64,000 nucleotides of DNA, taken from NCBI GenBank assembly GCA_038025085.1, contig CM076154.1, positions 26,589,501-26,653,500 on the forward strand, read 5' to 3'. Below are positions 10,265-21,227 of this stretch, piece after piece. Positions within the stretch are counted from its first letter, which is position 1, and every line of letters starts with the position of its first letter. Both the position numbers and the translations under genes were made by a program. The notes under the pieces were generated by a model. It was not told where the DNA came from. It searched no databases and saw nothing but the letters and a program-made list of their open reading frames with translations. Source of the stretch: Tetragonia tetragonoides (lineage: Eukaryota; Streptophyta; Magnoliopsida; Caryophyllales; Aizoaceae).

Positions 10265-12214
10265 TTGTTTGAGCATTTGAGTGATAATTCCCAACAACAT
10301 GCTACATCTTCGCGAGTAGGCACATCTAAACCCATAGGAAAAGGAGGAATTTATGAAGTGTCTCATACTAATGATCTTGCTAGTAAAGTTGATGATTTAT
10401 CGAAGACGTTTGATCAAATTATGTCTTTAAATAAAATACCCATCAATTCTTCTAATGTTCAAGTTGCAGGTGCTATATGTTCTAGTCCTACTCACTGCAT
10501 ATATGAGTGCCCTAGTGCTTCACTGTATCCAGAGTTTATGCAGGAACAAGTTAATGCAACCCCAGGATTCTATAGACAGGATAATCCATATGCGAATACA
10601 TACAATCCTGGGTGGAAAAATCATCCAAATTTGTCGTGGAAGCAGCAAGATATGGACGGACAACATGGGCAACTACAAGTAAGTCAACCAGCTATGCTTA
10701 ATCATTATGGTTCCCAAGCTCAAAGGTATGTCCCTCCCCAACCTATAACTTCATCAATTGGAAATACCAACTTTGAGGATAATATTATGTCTGCTCTTAG
10801 TACTACCACTTTCAATATACAAGGAATGAATTCTAAAGTTCAAAATATTGAGAATAAGATGCAGATGATTGACTCTCATACACAATCCATCTCTAAGCTA
10901 GAAAGTCAAATAGGACAACTAGCTAGTGCACTAAGTAAAAGAGACGATGGTAAACTTCCAAGTCATTGTATAGAGAACCCTAGAGGCCAACAACAATTTG
11001 AGCAAGTTAAAGCTGTAACTATTTTACGAAATGGGAAGATTATAGACAATAAAGTGGGAGAGAATTTAAATGAGCTTACACGCAACAAAGAGGTAGAGAA
11101 AACTAAAAGTGATTTAAGTAATAATGAAAAAGAGAAAGAGCTCGTCACTTCCCCACCTCCTAAGATCTCAACTCCACCACCTACAATGTCATATGAGCCA
11201 AGAGTCCCTTTCCCTCAAGCTTTAGAGACACCAGCCTCGTTTAAGGATAAAAAGATGGAAGATATTTTAGAGACCTTTAAGCAAGTTAAGATCAATCTTC
11301 CTCTCCTTGAAGCCATTAAGCAAGTCCCCGCTTACGCTAAGTTCCTTAAGGACATGTGTACTTATAAGAGAAGATCTAAAGCTCATGTACCTAAAAAGGT
11401 TATGTTAAATAGACCAGTAAGCTCAATTTTGTTGTGTGATACTCCTCCGAAGTTCAAAGATCCAGGAACTCCTACTATTTGTTGTCATACTGGAGACCAT
11501 AAGATTGATAAAGCATTATTGATTTTGGGTTCGAGTGTCAATTTGATTCCTTATTCTGTCTATGAGAAGTTAGGTTTAGGTAAGTTGCAACCAGTGAACA
11601 TGACTCTTCAATTAGCTGATAGGTCCGTTAGGATACCTAGAGGGAGAATTGATGATGTGTTAGTGAAGGTTGATAAGGGTTATTTCCCAGTGGATTTTGT
11701 AGTTCTAGACATGGATCTTAGTAACCCCTCTAAGAATAACATTTCAGTAATTTTAGGTCGACCTTTCTTAGCCACGGCCGATGCGACCATTAATTGTAGA
11801 ACTGGAGTGATGGATGTTTCAGTTATGAATACGAGGGTTAGACTTAATGTTTTTAAAGCGTCTTCACTACCTACAAGCGAACACGAGAACCAATATTTTT
11901 CTATTGATAATAATGATGGTCCGGTTGACAAAAGCGTGTCAATTGATAGGTTTAGAAGCTCTCTAAAAGTAGACCATCCTTCCATAAAATTTGAAAATTA
12001 TAAGAGGAGTGAGAATTTAAATAATCTATCTTGTAACTCAAAATTGTTTTCTTCTAGAGAGGCTATAGGGTGGTATTTTCCTAAATCCAGGTCTAGGTGG
12101 ATTAATTATTCTAATGACCAGGCTCTTATTTTAAATTTTTTTTTTTTTTTTATGATCTCTCGAATTTTGAAGGAAAAGTCAATTAAGTGTACTCATTTCA
12201 GAGATCCAGGTTGA
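10265..12214 (+). pseudogene. Athila-like gag C-terminus plus defective protease
   Basis: An open frame of 649 codons, long for a decayed element. Residues about 170-230 look like a coiled coil (KVQNIENKMQMI ... SKLESQIGQLASAL). A Pro-rich linker follows (about 295-320). Residues about 415-530 are a retropepsin: ALLILGSSVNLIP, then LQLADRSVRIPRG and ISVILGRPFLATADA. Athila proteases have Asp-Leu-Gly at the first site; here that position is Ile-Leu-Gly, so the catalytic Asp is missing. The C-terminus runs into T-rich sequence with no RT. It could still encode a Gag-like protein, but cleavage activity is unlikely. Confidence 0.82.
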
Positions 12215-12264
12215 GTAGTGAGTGAAGAACGTAATGTCTGGCTGAAGACATTAAATTTAGCGCT

Positions 12265-12282
12265 CTTGGGAGGCAACCCAAG
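12265..12282 (+). other. Perfect 6-bp hairpin after the Athila-like gag-pro
   Basis: CTTGGG AGGCAA CCCAAG can fold into a six-pair stem with a six-base loop. From memory, a GGGAGGCAACCC phrase recurs after the coding region of many Athila-like elements. Function unknown. Confidence 0.6.
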
Positions 12283-14082
12283 TATTCTGATTTCTTTTAT
12301 TTTTATTTTATTTTTGTCTTTATTTTTATTATTTTTATTTTATTTTCTTTTATTTTTTTTTATTTAATTTTTTTTCTTGGAGAATAATCACTTGGTTTTT
12401 GCGAGGAAAATGTTTTCCTTTTGCAGGTTCAAAGCGAAACTGATCATGTTGATTAAGCGCTACATACTGCCAAGTGATTCACGCTACTACGCCTCCAATC
12501 CTCCACCAGGTTGTGTTGCTCTTTTCTTCATCTCTCCATTTGATTTTATTTCTCATGTTCTTTCTACATTGAGGACAATGTGTGATTTAATTGTGAGGGT
12601 GAGAAGAGGACATACACTTAGTTTATAATTTATTAATTTTTTTTTTTAAAATAATTAAGAAAAAAAAAGATTTTCTAATCCCATTTTGTGAGTCTTTGAG
12701 ATACTCATAGCATGATTGTGCGTGCATCTTGATGGTTTGTGGCTAGATGGATTGTTTCCCTCGAGCATAGTGAGAACTGTAATTGGTAAACAAAAAGCAT
12801 GTGAGACTTTGTGCCATTAGACTGACACATTCATATCAGTCTATATATTTCTTTCATGTGTGTATTCTCCCGTGAAGTGTATCTCTAAAAATGATTGAGG
12901 CATTCTTTTGAACTTAACTACATTTTTTCTCTTCCAAACTACATTGGCAGGTGTATACATAAAAATGATTGAGGCATTCTTTTGAACTTAACTACATAGC
13001 CAAAGGCCTATCATGTGATGTATTTTTCCATTATTTACCCCTGTTGAGCCTTATTGACCTTCATTTTTTTGTAAAACCTACATTACAAGCTTATGATCTA
13101 AACAAATTATCCTTACCCACCTTAAGGCTAGTGGGACCTTGTGTTTCTCTTTGATTATGGTGTGGTTTGAGAATAAGTGTGGGGGTGTTTGATTGTGAGT
13201 TGGCTTTGGTTGTAAAGGAATGTGTTCTGCATATCTCATAAGAAAAGTTCCATTGTTGAGAGTTATTCAAAAGAAAAAAAAAAAGAAGAAGAAATTCAAT
13301 GTCAAAAGTGGTGAAAAAGGAGTTGAAAGGTATTTTTATGTGAGATCTTTTAATATTGCTCCTTAAAGTCAAATAATTAGAGTTAAGCATGTTTTTAGAA
13401 GTTACATGAATAAATCGTAAGGTGGTTGAAAATTCTATTTAATTGGTGGAGTGTTTTTGCACCCTTAAGGTCCTTACGGGGTTTTAGAGGATGTTTGTTT
13501 GTCTCACTAGCTAGTAAGCTCTTGAACTATATTTCTAAATATTTCTTTCCCTAACCTTAAGTCTCATTACAAGCTAATAAAAGTCCTCATGATTTTTGTA
13601 TGCATGTTGTCCTATAATGGTGGAGAATTGAGATTATATGCAAGCTTATGGTAGAACACTCTCATTGGGAATAATTTGAGCGATATTTATAACCCTTATT
13701 AAACACAAGAGTATGAGTGTTCACTTACCTAGAGTGAGTGTTTACCGATTTGGTTTTTACTATGCTTTAGGGAAGGCAAGTGGTAAGATTTTGATGATCG
13801 AGATGCTTGTACATGATATGCTATGAGGTTCGATAAGATTCACTCTAATGGTGTTATGTTTTAATTTTGATTTTGAATTGTGTTTCACTTCGTTTTCAAT
13901 AAAGGACTTTGTGGGTATGTCCTCTAGAAACCCTCACGAGACAAAACTCGTCCTCTAGGGGTAACCTATAGGTTTAAAGGGCTTGTTGCACATGCTAAGT
14001 GCAATCGTGAGACCTACGAAAATGGCTAGGTAGTTTTTCAGTTTCTTCTTTTCGATTATTTTGCTTGAGGACTAGCAAAAGT
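12283..14082 (+). other. Noncoding 3' region of the Athila-like element
   Basis: T-rich, then mixed sequence with only short frames. A GTGTGGGGGTGTTTG phrase near 13171 resembles the true polypurine tract at 14083 and may be an old or internal copy. No RT, RNase H, integrase or envelope-like frame was seen. Confidence 0.65.
12887..12997 (+). repeat. 37-bp direct duplication
   Basis: The 37-base phrase starting AAAAATGATTGAGGCATTCT occurs at 12887-12923 and again at 12961-12997 with no difference seen, a 74-bp period. A recent local duplication. Confidence 0.85.
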
Positions 14083-14097
14083 TAGGTGTGGGGGTGT
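14083..14097 (+). other. Polypurine tract of the Athila-like element
   Basis: AGGTGTGGGGGTG lies directly before TGATAG, the inferred start of the 3' LTR. This is where plus-strand DNA synthesis would start. Confidence 0.65.
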
Positions 14098-15362
14098 TGA
14101 TAGCTACAATATATTTTATAATTTAACCTCTTTATATATATCTGTTAGTTCATTAGCTATATCTTTTTAGTAGTAGTGATACATGTTTATTGTCTTTTTC
14201 TCATTGCAGGTTATATCATGAAGGGGGTATTAAAATCCTTATTTGTCAACCAAAGACAAGAAATATAAAGAAGAGTACTTTTAAGTGTTGCCTACACAAT
14301 TACAGTTGCTGAGAAGTAAAGAAGGAGAAGGCCACAGTGTGTTTATTTAAGTGGATCGGATTAGAGACCACTAATCATTTAATAAAGCTACAGCACACAT
14401 ACACTTCTTTCTTGGGCTGGTGCCTTAAAAACAACAAATAAGGAAATAAAGGAGCAGGCCCGTTTAATTCATAAGTTGGCTACTACATCCATATGCAAGG
14501 GGGCTCAACTATAAAAAGAAAACCACCGCATATTACAGAAGGGGGACCGAACACACGAGTATTCTCGACGGCAGAATAGAGAGTATTGAGCAGTTGACGA
14601 CAGAGCACACGATGACACAGGCATAGCAGCAAGGCGACGACAAATTACAAGGAAGACGACACTTTGATCATGGCCTTCGTCAATTCAATGGTGTTTTCTT
14701 CCCTAATCATGTCTAGCTAACTCCTCTATCTAGGATTTTGATGAAACCCTAATTTAGTGATAATGTTATATATTTTCATTGGGATATTTATTGAGTTCTA
14801 TATGATTGCTTGACCAAGTTTAATTCAGTCTATGTAATTGTTCTTGTTGAATTAATTAATAGGTTGAGATTGGCACTTAGGTTATGTGATGGTATTCACT
14901 AATTGAGATTATTTTATTGAATAGTTCATGCTAGTGGTAGATAAATTATGTGAAATCTGAATAGTTTATGCTAGACGTCTAGATGAATTATTTCACTAGT
15001 TAATCGCAAGCCTAGATTACTTTATAGAATTGATAATGTCCCAAGTTAAATTATATATTCATTGTTATGAGATTAATGGTTGATTCAAGGTCCTAGTCTT
15101 CGTCTACTTGGTTGAACCTACTCAATTTACTAGCTAGTTCGTTTCCGTTACGCTTTTAGTTAATTCCTTTAGTATTATTTGCAATAGTTTATAATCAAAA
15201 ATCACAACTTTATTACCTTTAGATTAATTTAGGTTGATAATTAGAATATAGTAATTCCTCGTTCCTTGTGGATACGACACCCTTATACTCAATAGTACTA
15301 CATTGACCTTGTGCACTTGCAAGTATTTAGAGGGTTATAAATTACACATAATTGACCTATCA
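14098..15362 (+). repeat. 3' LTR of the Athila-like element, full length
   Basis: About 1265 bp. It starts TGATAG and ends CTATCA, perfect short inverted ends, and is preceded by a G-rich tract. Its last approx 870 bp match the 5' LTR. E1 gag sequence resumes right after it. Confidence 0.8.
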
Positions 15363-15895
15363 AGAGCGTGCTGCAGAGCGTCGTAATTCGTTGCTTGGGA
15401 AGAATAAGCGCGACGAAAGGCGTTCTTCCCAGTCAAATGACGCAGACAAGACTCAAGAGGCCATGGCCCAACAACAATCACAACAGCCAAGATGGTAACC
15501 AGAACCACAATGAGAATATGAATTGTGACTCGAACAGTCATAGAGCTACGATCTTAGCTAGGAGGAATACGCCTGCAACAAGACGCATCCTGGCAAGAAC
15601 TGTCGTGGCGACGTGCTCAAAGCTATGAGTCCAACAAGCCTGGTCATAAAGCTTCTGAATGTTGGATTCATGGAAGGAACGACAATGGTTAGAACTACGA
15701 TAACAAGTATAATTGTGGTGGAAATGGAAATGGAAATCGCGGAAATGGTGGTAACTACCGTGGAAATGGGTGTTACAACAACAACAATCGCAACAATGCT
15801 ACTGCTCCTGCTGCGAACAATCAAGCACAACTTCCCGCACCTGCCAACCCTGTGCAGAACAACAACAAAAACAACAACAATAGAGGGGTGAATGG
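15363..15895 (+). pseudogene. E1 gag C-terminus with decayed zinc knuckles
   Basis: Resumes the E1 gag after the Athila-like insertion with ERAAERRNSLL, then a Gln/Asn-rich linker. Two remnants of the nucleocapsid zinc-binding region can be read in different frames: ACNKTHPGKNC (about 15555-15590) and NKPGHKASEC (about 15630-15660). In the second the His and last Cys remain but the first two Cys positions read Ser. A Gly/Asn-rich stretch leads to the protease. A frameshift near 15610 and a TAG near 15691 break it. Confidence 0.8.
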
Positions 15896-16583
15896 AAGGT
15901 TCTATGTGCTGAACCGCAATAAAGCTGAGGCGAACCTGAATGTGATCACTGGTACTTTTCTCGTTAACTCTCAGCCTGCTTTTATTTTTTTTGATAGTGG
16001 TGCATCATATTCTTCTCTTTCTAAGGGCTTTGCATCTAAGATAGGCTTAGAACCTAGTTCTGTGTGTAGTGCAAACATTACGAATCCTGATGGGTTGAAT
16101 GTTAATTGTAAAGCGTCGTACGAAAAGTGTCCGATTAGGATAGCTGGTTCCAAATTGCCTGAGGATTTAATTCAGATGGATTTGAAGGAATTTGATGTAA
16201 TTTTTGGAATGAATTGGTTAGCCAAGTATAGGGCTAACATTCAATGTTTTGAGCAATGTGTGTCATTGCGTGGACCGAAGGGTAGAAGGATTACCTACAA
16301 GGGAGTCATGGTCAAGCCAAAGTTGAAGGTAGTGGAGACCATGAAAGCAATGGAGTGTATGACTAAAGGTGAAGCGATTTACCTATGTCATGTAGTGGAT
16401 ACAAGTGGAGAAGCTAAAGTTTCGCAACCTATTCCAGTTGTTTCGGAATACGCTAACATCTTTCTAGACGAGATTCCTAGAATGCCTCTGCAACGTATTG
16501 TTGACTTTACGATCAACTTAGCTCCAGGTTCTGCTCCGATCTCGAAAGCTCCTTATCGTATGGCTCTTGTCGAGATGAAATAA
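15852..16583 (+). pseudogene. E1 protease and start of RT
   Basis: A 243-codon frame. The retropepsin active site is intact as FFDSGASYSSLS (about residues 48-59), followed by IGLEPSSV, then FDVIFGMNWLAKYRANIQC, the usual second half of chromovirus proteases. The end reads into the RT N-terminus (DEIPRMPLQRIVDFTINL, APISKAPYRMA) and stops at TAA 16581, where related elements have a Glu codon before the next Leu. Product and order are those of a Tekay/Del pol. Confidence 0.88.
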
Positions 16584-17492
16584 TTGAAAACGCAACTCGA
16601 GCAATTACTGGGAAAGGGACACATACGTCCTAGTGTATCGGCTTGGGGAGCTCCTGTGCTGTTTGTGCGTAAGAAGGACGGTAGTATGAGGTTGTATATA
16701 GACTACCATGAGTTGAACAAGATTACAATCAAGAATCGATATCCACTTCCCAGGATTGGCAATTTGTTCGGCAACTCCGTGGAGCGACTGTCTTCTCAAA
16801 GATCGACTTACGTTCTAGATACCATCAACTGAGGATTTTCGAGTCTGACATTGCAAAGATCGTGTTTAGGACGAGGTATAGACACTACGACTTCACTGTT
16901 ATGCCTTTTTGGTTGACGAACGCACCTGCGAAGTTTATGGACTTGATGAACAGTACATTCTAGCCTTATCTAGATCAGTTCGAAGTTGTCTTATTGACGA
17001 CATTTTGGTCTACTCGAAGAACGCTGCTGAGCACGAGCAACACTTGCGAACCGTTTTGTAGATTTTGCGATGACATCAACTGTACGCCAAGTTGTCGAAG
17101 TGCGAGTTTTGGTTAGAGACTGTTTCATTCTTAGGACACGTGGCCTGGTGTCTAAGAGTGGAGTTGCTGTTGATCCGAAAAAGATACGAGCTGTTATGGA
17201 TTGGCCTGCACCAAAGAGTGTGACTGAAGTTAGATGTTTTCTTGGGTTAGCTGGTAACTATCGTAGGTCTATGGAAGGAGTTTCCAGGATAGTGCAGCCT
17301 ATGACAAACTTTATGAAGAAGACGACGAAGTTCCTGTGGTTTGAAAAGTGTGAATCTGCTTTTCAAGAGTTGAAGAAACGACTTACGAGCGCGCCAATTT
17401 TGACTAGGCTATCGGGAACTAAAGGATATGAGGTCTATAGTAACGCGTCTAAGCATGGCTTAGGCTGTGTTTTGATGCAGCATGGTAAGGTA
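16584..17492 (+). pseudogene. E1 reverse transcriptase and RNase H start
   Basis: Continues the E1 pol. Motifs in order: [45 protein letters not shown]; then, after frame changes near 16770 and 16950, IDDILVYSK (about 16995-17020, the RT active-site Asp pair), [19 protein letters not shown] and [13 protein letters not shown]. The RNase H start [20 protein letters not shown] is at 17430-17490, with Asn where the first catalytic Asp is expected. At least three frameshifts and several stops make it inactive. Confidence 0.85.
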
Positions 17493-17810
17493 TAGGACGT
17501 CCATAAGATCCTCTACAGGAGCAACACCTTATTTCCTAGTCTATGGAATGGAAGCAGTTCTACCCATAGAAGTCCAACCACCCTCCATGCGCATAGCCTT
17601 AGAGGGTGAAATACCTGAAACCCAATGGTTACAAGCCCGCTACGAGGAGCTCATGTTCACAGATGAAAGACGCCTACGGGCCCTGGTCCATTCCCACATG
17701 TACCAACAACGCATGGCAAGAGCATTCAACAAAAAGGTTCATGGATATTGATGGCATCGAGTTCAGTCAACTCACCAATATGGACCAACAAAGAAGTGCT
17801 ACGTCTAAAC
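17490..17810 (+). mobile_element. Captured Tat-type integrase C-terminal fragment inside E1 RNase H
   Basis: About 320 bp foreign to E1 sit between HGK and YASRQLK of the RNase H. They translate as [43 protein letters not shown] and [14 protein letters not shown], then jump straight to [13 protein letters not shown]. These phrases also occur, in the same order, at the end of pol in the Tat elements of this window (53220-52770 and 35140-34710, minus strand), but about 50 residues between FNKKV and DGIEF are missing here. The fragment ends at about the pol stop codon. It looks like a template-switch or patch insertion; no LTR or target duplication was seen. Confidence 0.75.
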
Positions 17811-18136
17811 TTTACGCCTCAAGACAATTGAAGAAACACGAGGATAACTACCTTACTCACGACTTAGAGCTCGCTGCTGTCGTACTTGCTTTGAAGATTT
17901 GGCGACACTATCTCTATCGTTCTTCTGTCAAAATGTTTATGGACCACAAGAGTTTCAAGTACATTTTCACACAAAAGGAGTTGAATATGCAGCAACGAAG
18001 ATGGCTAGAGTTATTGACGGAGTACGACATCGATATTCAGTATCACGAAGGGAAAGCTAACGTGGTAGCTGACACTTTAAGTAGAAAGACTCGTCATACG
18101 TTGAATATGTTGAATAAAACAAGATATCGCTGAGTT
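17811..18136 (+). pseudogene. E1 RNase H, second part
   Basis: Resumes with [20 protein letters not shown], then [34 protein letters not shown] and [15 protein letters not shown], the standard C-terminal half of Ty3/gypsy RNase H with the Asp of VVADTLS. The next E1 motif, KCLTCQKVK, follows within about 50 bp, so the usual stretch between RNase H and the integrase zinc region has been lost. Confidence 0.85.
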
Positions 18137-18137
18137 C

Positions 18138-18524
18138 GTGGCTAAGTGTCTAACGTGCCAAAAGGTCAAGATTGAGCACAAGAGACCTGGTGGAATGACT
18201 CAATCACTTGAAGTTCCTTCTTGGAAATGGAATTCAATTTCTATAAATTTTGTGATGGGTTTACCTTTGACACAAAAAAAGAACAACGCCATTTGGGTCG
18301 TTGTAGATCGTTTGACGAAAGTTGCGAGATTCATCCCAATGAATGTCACTTGGGAAATGGAGAAGCTAATGGATGCTTACATCAAGGAATTCATGAGACT
18401 TCATGGCATTCCAAGAAGATATCGTTTCAGATATAGACTCGAGATTTCTATCTCACTTTTGGAAGAAATTAAAAGAAGCTTTTGGAAGCAAGTTGAAGTT
18501 CAGTACTGCTTCTCATCCTGTGAT
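18138..18524 (+). pseudogene. E1 integrase, truncated by element C
   Basis: Begins in the zinc-binding domain (CLTCQKVKIEHKRPGG), then the core: WKWNSISINFVMGLPLTQKK, the first catalytic Asp region [27 protein letters not shown]. The second Asp region is degraded, and the sequence ends near FSTASHP, where relatives continue HPQTDGQ. The rest of the integrase, including the catalytic Glu and the chromodomain that defines chromoviruses, lies beyond the insertion and outside the window. Confidence 0.87.
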
Positions 18525-20103
18525 TGTAAGAATCCTCGCCTTTCCGGCGCTAATTTGCGAGCGTTAAATTGGAATTAATGGTTCTTAAATAATACGTCAT
18601 ATGCAATTTTAATTCAATTATGATGGGGAAAAATAATTCGCAAACAATGAAGTCGCCACAAATTTTTAGGAAACAATTGGAAACCATCAAAAGTGCACCC
18701 AATTCCTATTGGGAATTGACTCATACCCAAGGGGCTAAATATTGAGTTCGGGGGTATAGGTACGAAATAAAAAAAAATGAATCTCATCTAAATAGACCGA
18801 ATTAACGACCTCTACTAAGCCTATCAATGTCAAATATTTATTTAAGCTATATGGTTCCATACAAATTCCGGTCGTCCAAGCTCCTAAATTTAACTAGGCG
18901 GGTTAAAGACAACCAAATTATCTACCGTTATCACTTTGCACAATTTATATTCAATTTACGTGCATATTATTTATCAAGCACAAGCAAAAGATGAGAGTAA
19001 TAATAACACGCTCCAACCTACCACACTTTGCTAAACGCGCCAAGCATTGCATATGCATATCAATAAATTTGTTAGTAACTTGATTAGAAGAACAATGCAA
19101 AAATATTAACTTTATGCTAAAATAAACCTAGAAGGTTGCTTCATGGATGCATAAACATAAAAGAGATGCAAACTTGCATAAACTAATAAAAAGATGCAAA
19201 CTTTAAATAAAACAAGCATGCATAATTATTTACAAAGATCAAAACATGCATAATTATTCAACCATAATAAAAAGCTAAGTAAAATATGATCATGAATAAT
19301 AAAAGAAGAAGTTAAATAAGAGATTTAGGCCCTCAGGATGGTTAACCTGGACGTTTTATTCGAACGGGACTAGTAGAATTGGAATTGCTCTTCAATCTTG
19401 GGTGCTAGGTTGGGTGCAATGGCTTGCTTGAGTCTTAAAAATCTGAATTCTCTATGATTTGGGGTATTTGTGCTCTCAAATTGCTCTCAAAATTGTAAAC
19501 TGACCAACTTATCTCAAAAAACGGTGAAATGGAGTATTTATAGAGTTAGGGGACAAAATTAGGGGCCTAGGGTTGCAAAACCGGGGCCAAACTCGGCCCA
19601 GCCAGAAAATCAGGCCCAACGGCTACCCGCAGGGCAGCTGGGGGCCAGCGGCTGCTCTGAAGGCCTCCGGGTTGATAGCGTCAACTACTCGACCTGCAAG
19701 GCAGCTGGGGCCAGCGGCTGCCCTGAGGGCCTCCGTTGTCACGCGTGTGCCGCCGGGTTGATAGCGTCAGCCGCTCGACCAGGAGGCGCGCGCGACTAGG
19801 GACTTTTAACTTTTTGTGCTCAGTAAATTACGAAATTGCCCTTAGGCTGACCTAGGTGGTCGGGATCGAGCAATTTTGACCCAAGTCTTCAAGACGCGAT
19901 ATCTCTTGATCCGGGAACCTGATTGAGGCAAGGTCAAAGGCATTGGAATCCTTATAACAAGGGCTCTCCAAATACTGAGGTTTCAAGGAATTTGGTCTAG
20001 ATTTTCGAGCAATGTCCTTTTCTACGTACGTCCATGTTAATCCATTACCATCGTCATTGGGCTTTCCGGTGCCAGGGGATGAGAACCGATTAGGGTGTCT
20101 ACA
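18525..20103 (-). repeat. 3' LTR of element C
   Basis: On the minus strand it starts TGTAGACACC (20103) and ends GGATTCTTACA (18525), about 1.58 kb. It matches 27166-28431 of element A over most of its length. It contains a GC-rich block with direct repeats (19590-19795) upstream, in element sense, of a TATA box. Confidence 0.88.
19535..19542 (-). promoter_or_regulatory. TATA box in the LTR of C
   Basis: The minus strand reads CTCTATAAATACTCC; the same phrase is in the LTR of A at 28167-28174. The GC-rich block lies about 50-250 bp upstream in the sense of the element. Confidence 0.6.
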
Positions 20104-20124
20104 AAAGCCCCCACTTTGGCCGAG
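20104..20124 (-). other. Polypurine tract of element C
   Basis: The minus strand reads GCCAAAGTGGGGGCTTT directly before the LTR start TGTAGACACC, a typical plus-strand primer tract. Confidence 0.7.
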
Positions 20125-20242
20125 CTTGTGAAAGCGAAGGTCAAAGTATTTGCTAAAAATGCCTGCAAGTTTTTTTGAAAATGCTTATGTTAGGGAAAAG
20201 ATAGAAAGAAAGTAAGTCCTGACCGCCTATTGTCAGGGTTAC

Positions 20243-20455
20243 CTGCTTTGCGGGTGCTAACGTGACGCTAATTTTAATAACCTCGATGTCTAAGAGCATT
20301 GCGTAGCTCTGCTTTGCGGGTGCCAACGTGACGCTAATTTTAATAGCCTCAACGTCAAAGAGCGTTGCGTAGCTCTACTTTGCGGGTGCCAACGTGACGC
20401 TAATTTTAATAGCCTTAACCTCAAAGAGCGTTGCGTAGTTCTGCTTAAATAGTGC
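20243..20455. repeat. 66-bp tandem repeats, 3' untranslated region of C
   Basis: About 3.2 copies of a 66-bp unit containing GCGGGTGCCAACGTGACGCT then AATTTTAATAGCCTCAACGTC. Copies start ACGTGACG at 20260, 20326 and 20392. Element A has the same array at 28434-28658. Variable tandem repeats in this position are known for Tat elements. Confidence 0.9.
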
Positions 20456-21227
20456 TTGTGTCTTGCCGATGCCTTGCTGCGTTTTTAAGAAAATGATGTA
20501 ATACCTATTTGAGAAATTGTGCCTGCAAATTTTAGATAGTGTGCCTCCGAAAATAGATTGTATGCCTTTGCCTGCAAAAATTAGATTATAACGGGTCCCT
20601 AAGATAGGAATCCGTGTTGCGGGGGTAAAATATTCATTTTGGGTGACGTGCCGTATCTCCCGGGCTTCTAACGGTCGAGAAATGAAGTCCTACGCGGAAT
20701 TTGAACTCTTGGGCCCGCGCTGTGAGAGGCGGAAGAAGAAAGAGGTCCAGCTGCCATGCGTTGGGCCGCTGAGGGCTGAGCAGCCTTATCGGTCCCGCTC
20801 AGCGGCTTAGGCAGCAGCTGCGGAGGTGCAAAGGGTAGCAGCCTGGCCTAGCCGCCAGGGCCAGCAGCTGGGCCGCTGAGCCTGGGTGGCCCTGAACCGG
20901 GGGTGCTGGGACGGTTCATTGGCGCAATTTGGGGTTTTAAGTGAGAGAAGGCCGATTTTGGGTCATTTCTTCCCCAAAATTTCGAGCCTCTCTCTCTCTC
21001 TCTCTAATTTCATTGTTGTTCAACCTTCGATTCTTGCTCAAACTTGCTCCTTTTTTCTTGCATTTGCTTGCTTTTGCATAATCTTTGCCTGATTTGAAGT
21101 TTATTTGTGATTTCTCACAAATTTGGGGTGAATTTGAGAGTGGATTTTTGAAAACCTTGGAGAGAGAAAATCAAAAATTTCTCACATTTTTGCTTGTTGT
21201 TCTTTCTTGCTTGTTCATCATTCTTCC
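20456..21227 (+). promoter_or_regulatory. Upstream region of antisense gene 1 in C
   Basis: No coding sequence. From 20700 to 20905 it is GC-rich with repeated GCCGCTGAG, CAGCGGC and GCAGCTG phrases, then a (CT)n run at about 20990-21005 before the ATG at 21228. The same order of parts precedes the gene in A. It is inferred to be the promoter and 5' leader; no clear TATA box was seen. Confidence 0.5.

Larger units (their letters stand above)
8341..15362 (+). mobile_element. Non-autonomous Athila-like LTR element inserted in E1 gag
   Basis: Two LTR copies bracket an internal region with an Athila-type primer site, a gag-protease reading region (9558-12214) and about 1.9 kb of noncoding 3' sequence. 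There is no reverse transcriptase, RNase H or integrase. At about 7.0 kb it is shorter than usual autonomous Athila elements. The E1 gag reads into it on the left and out of it on the right. The left LTR lacks its first approx 395 bp, so no target duplication can be matched. Movement would have needed enzymes from another element. Confidence 0.88.

Noticed and set aside
14494..15362. Shorter Athila-like LTR starting at TGCAAGGGGG in both copies
   Set aside because: That choice gives no matching inverted ends and no target duplication, while a start at 14098 gives TGATAG/CTATCA ends next to a G-rich tract.
15558..15891. Val/Ile/Thr-rich frames on both strands
   Set aside because: They are shadows of the Asn/Gly-rich linker between E1 gag and protease.
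17606..18133. A single 175-codon gene fusing integrase-end and RNase H sequence
   Set aside because: The frame crosses the border of a captured Tat fragment; the N-terminal third is an out-of-frame reading of that fragment.
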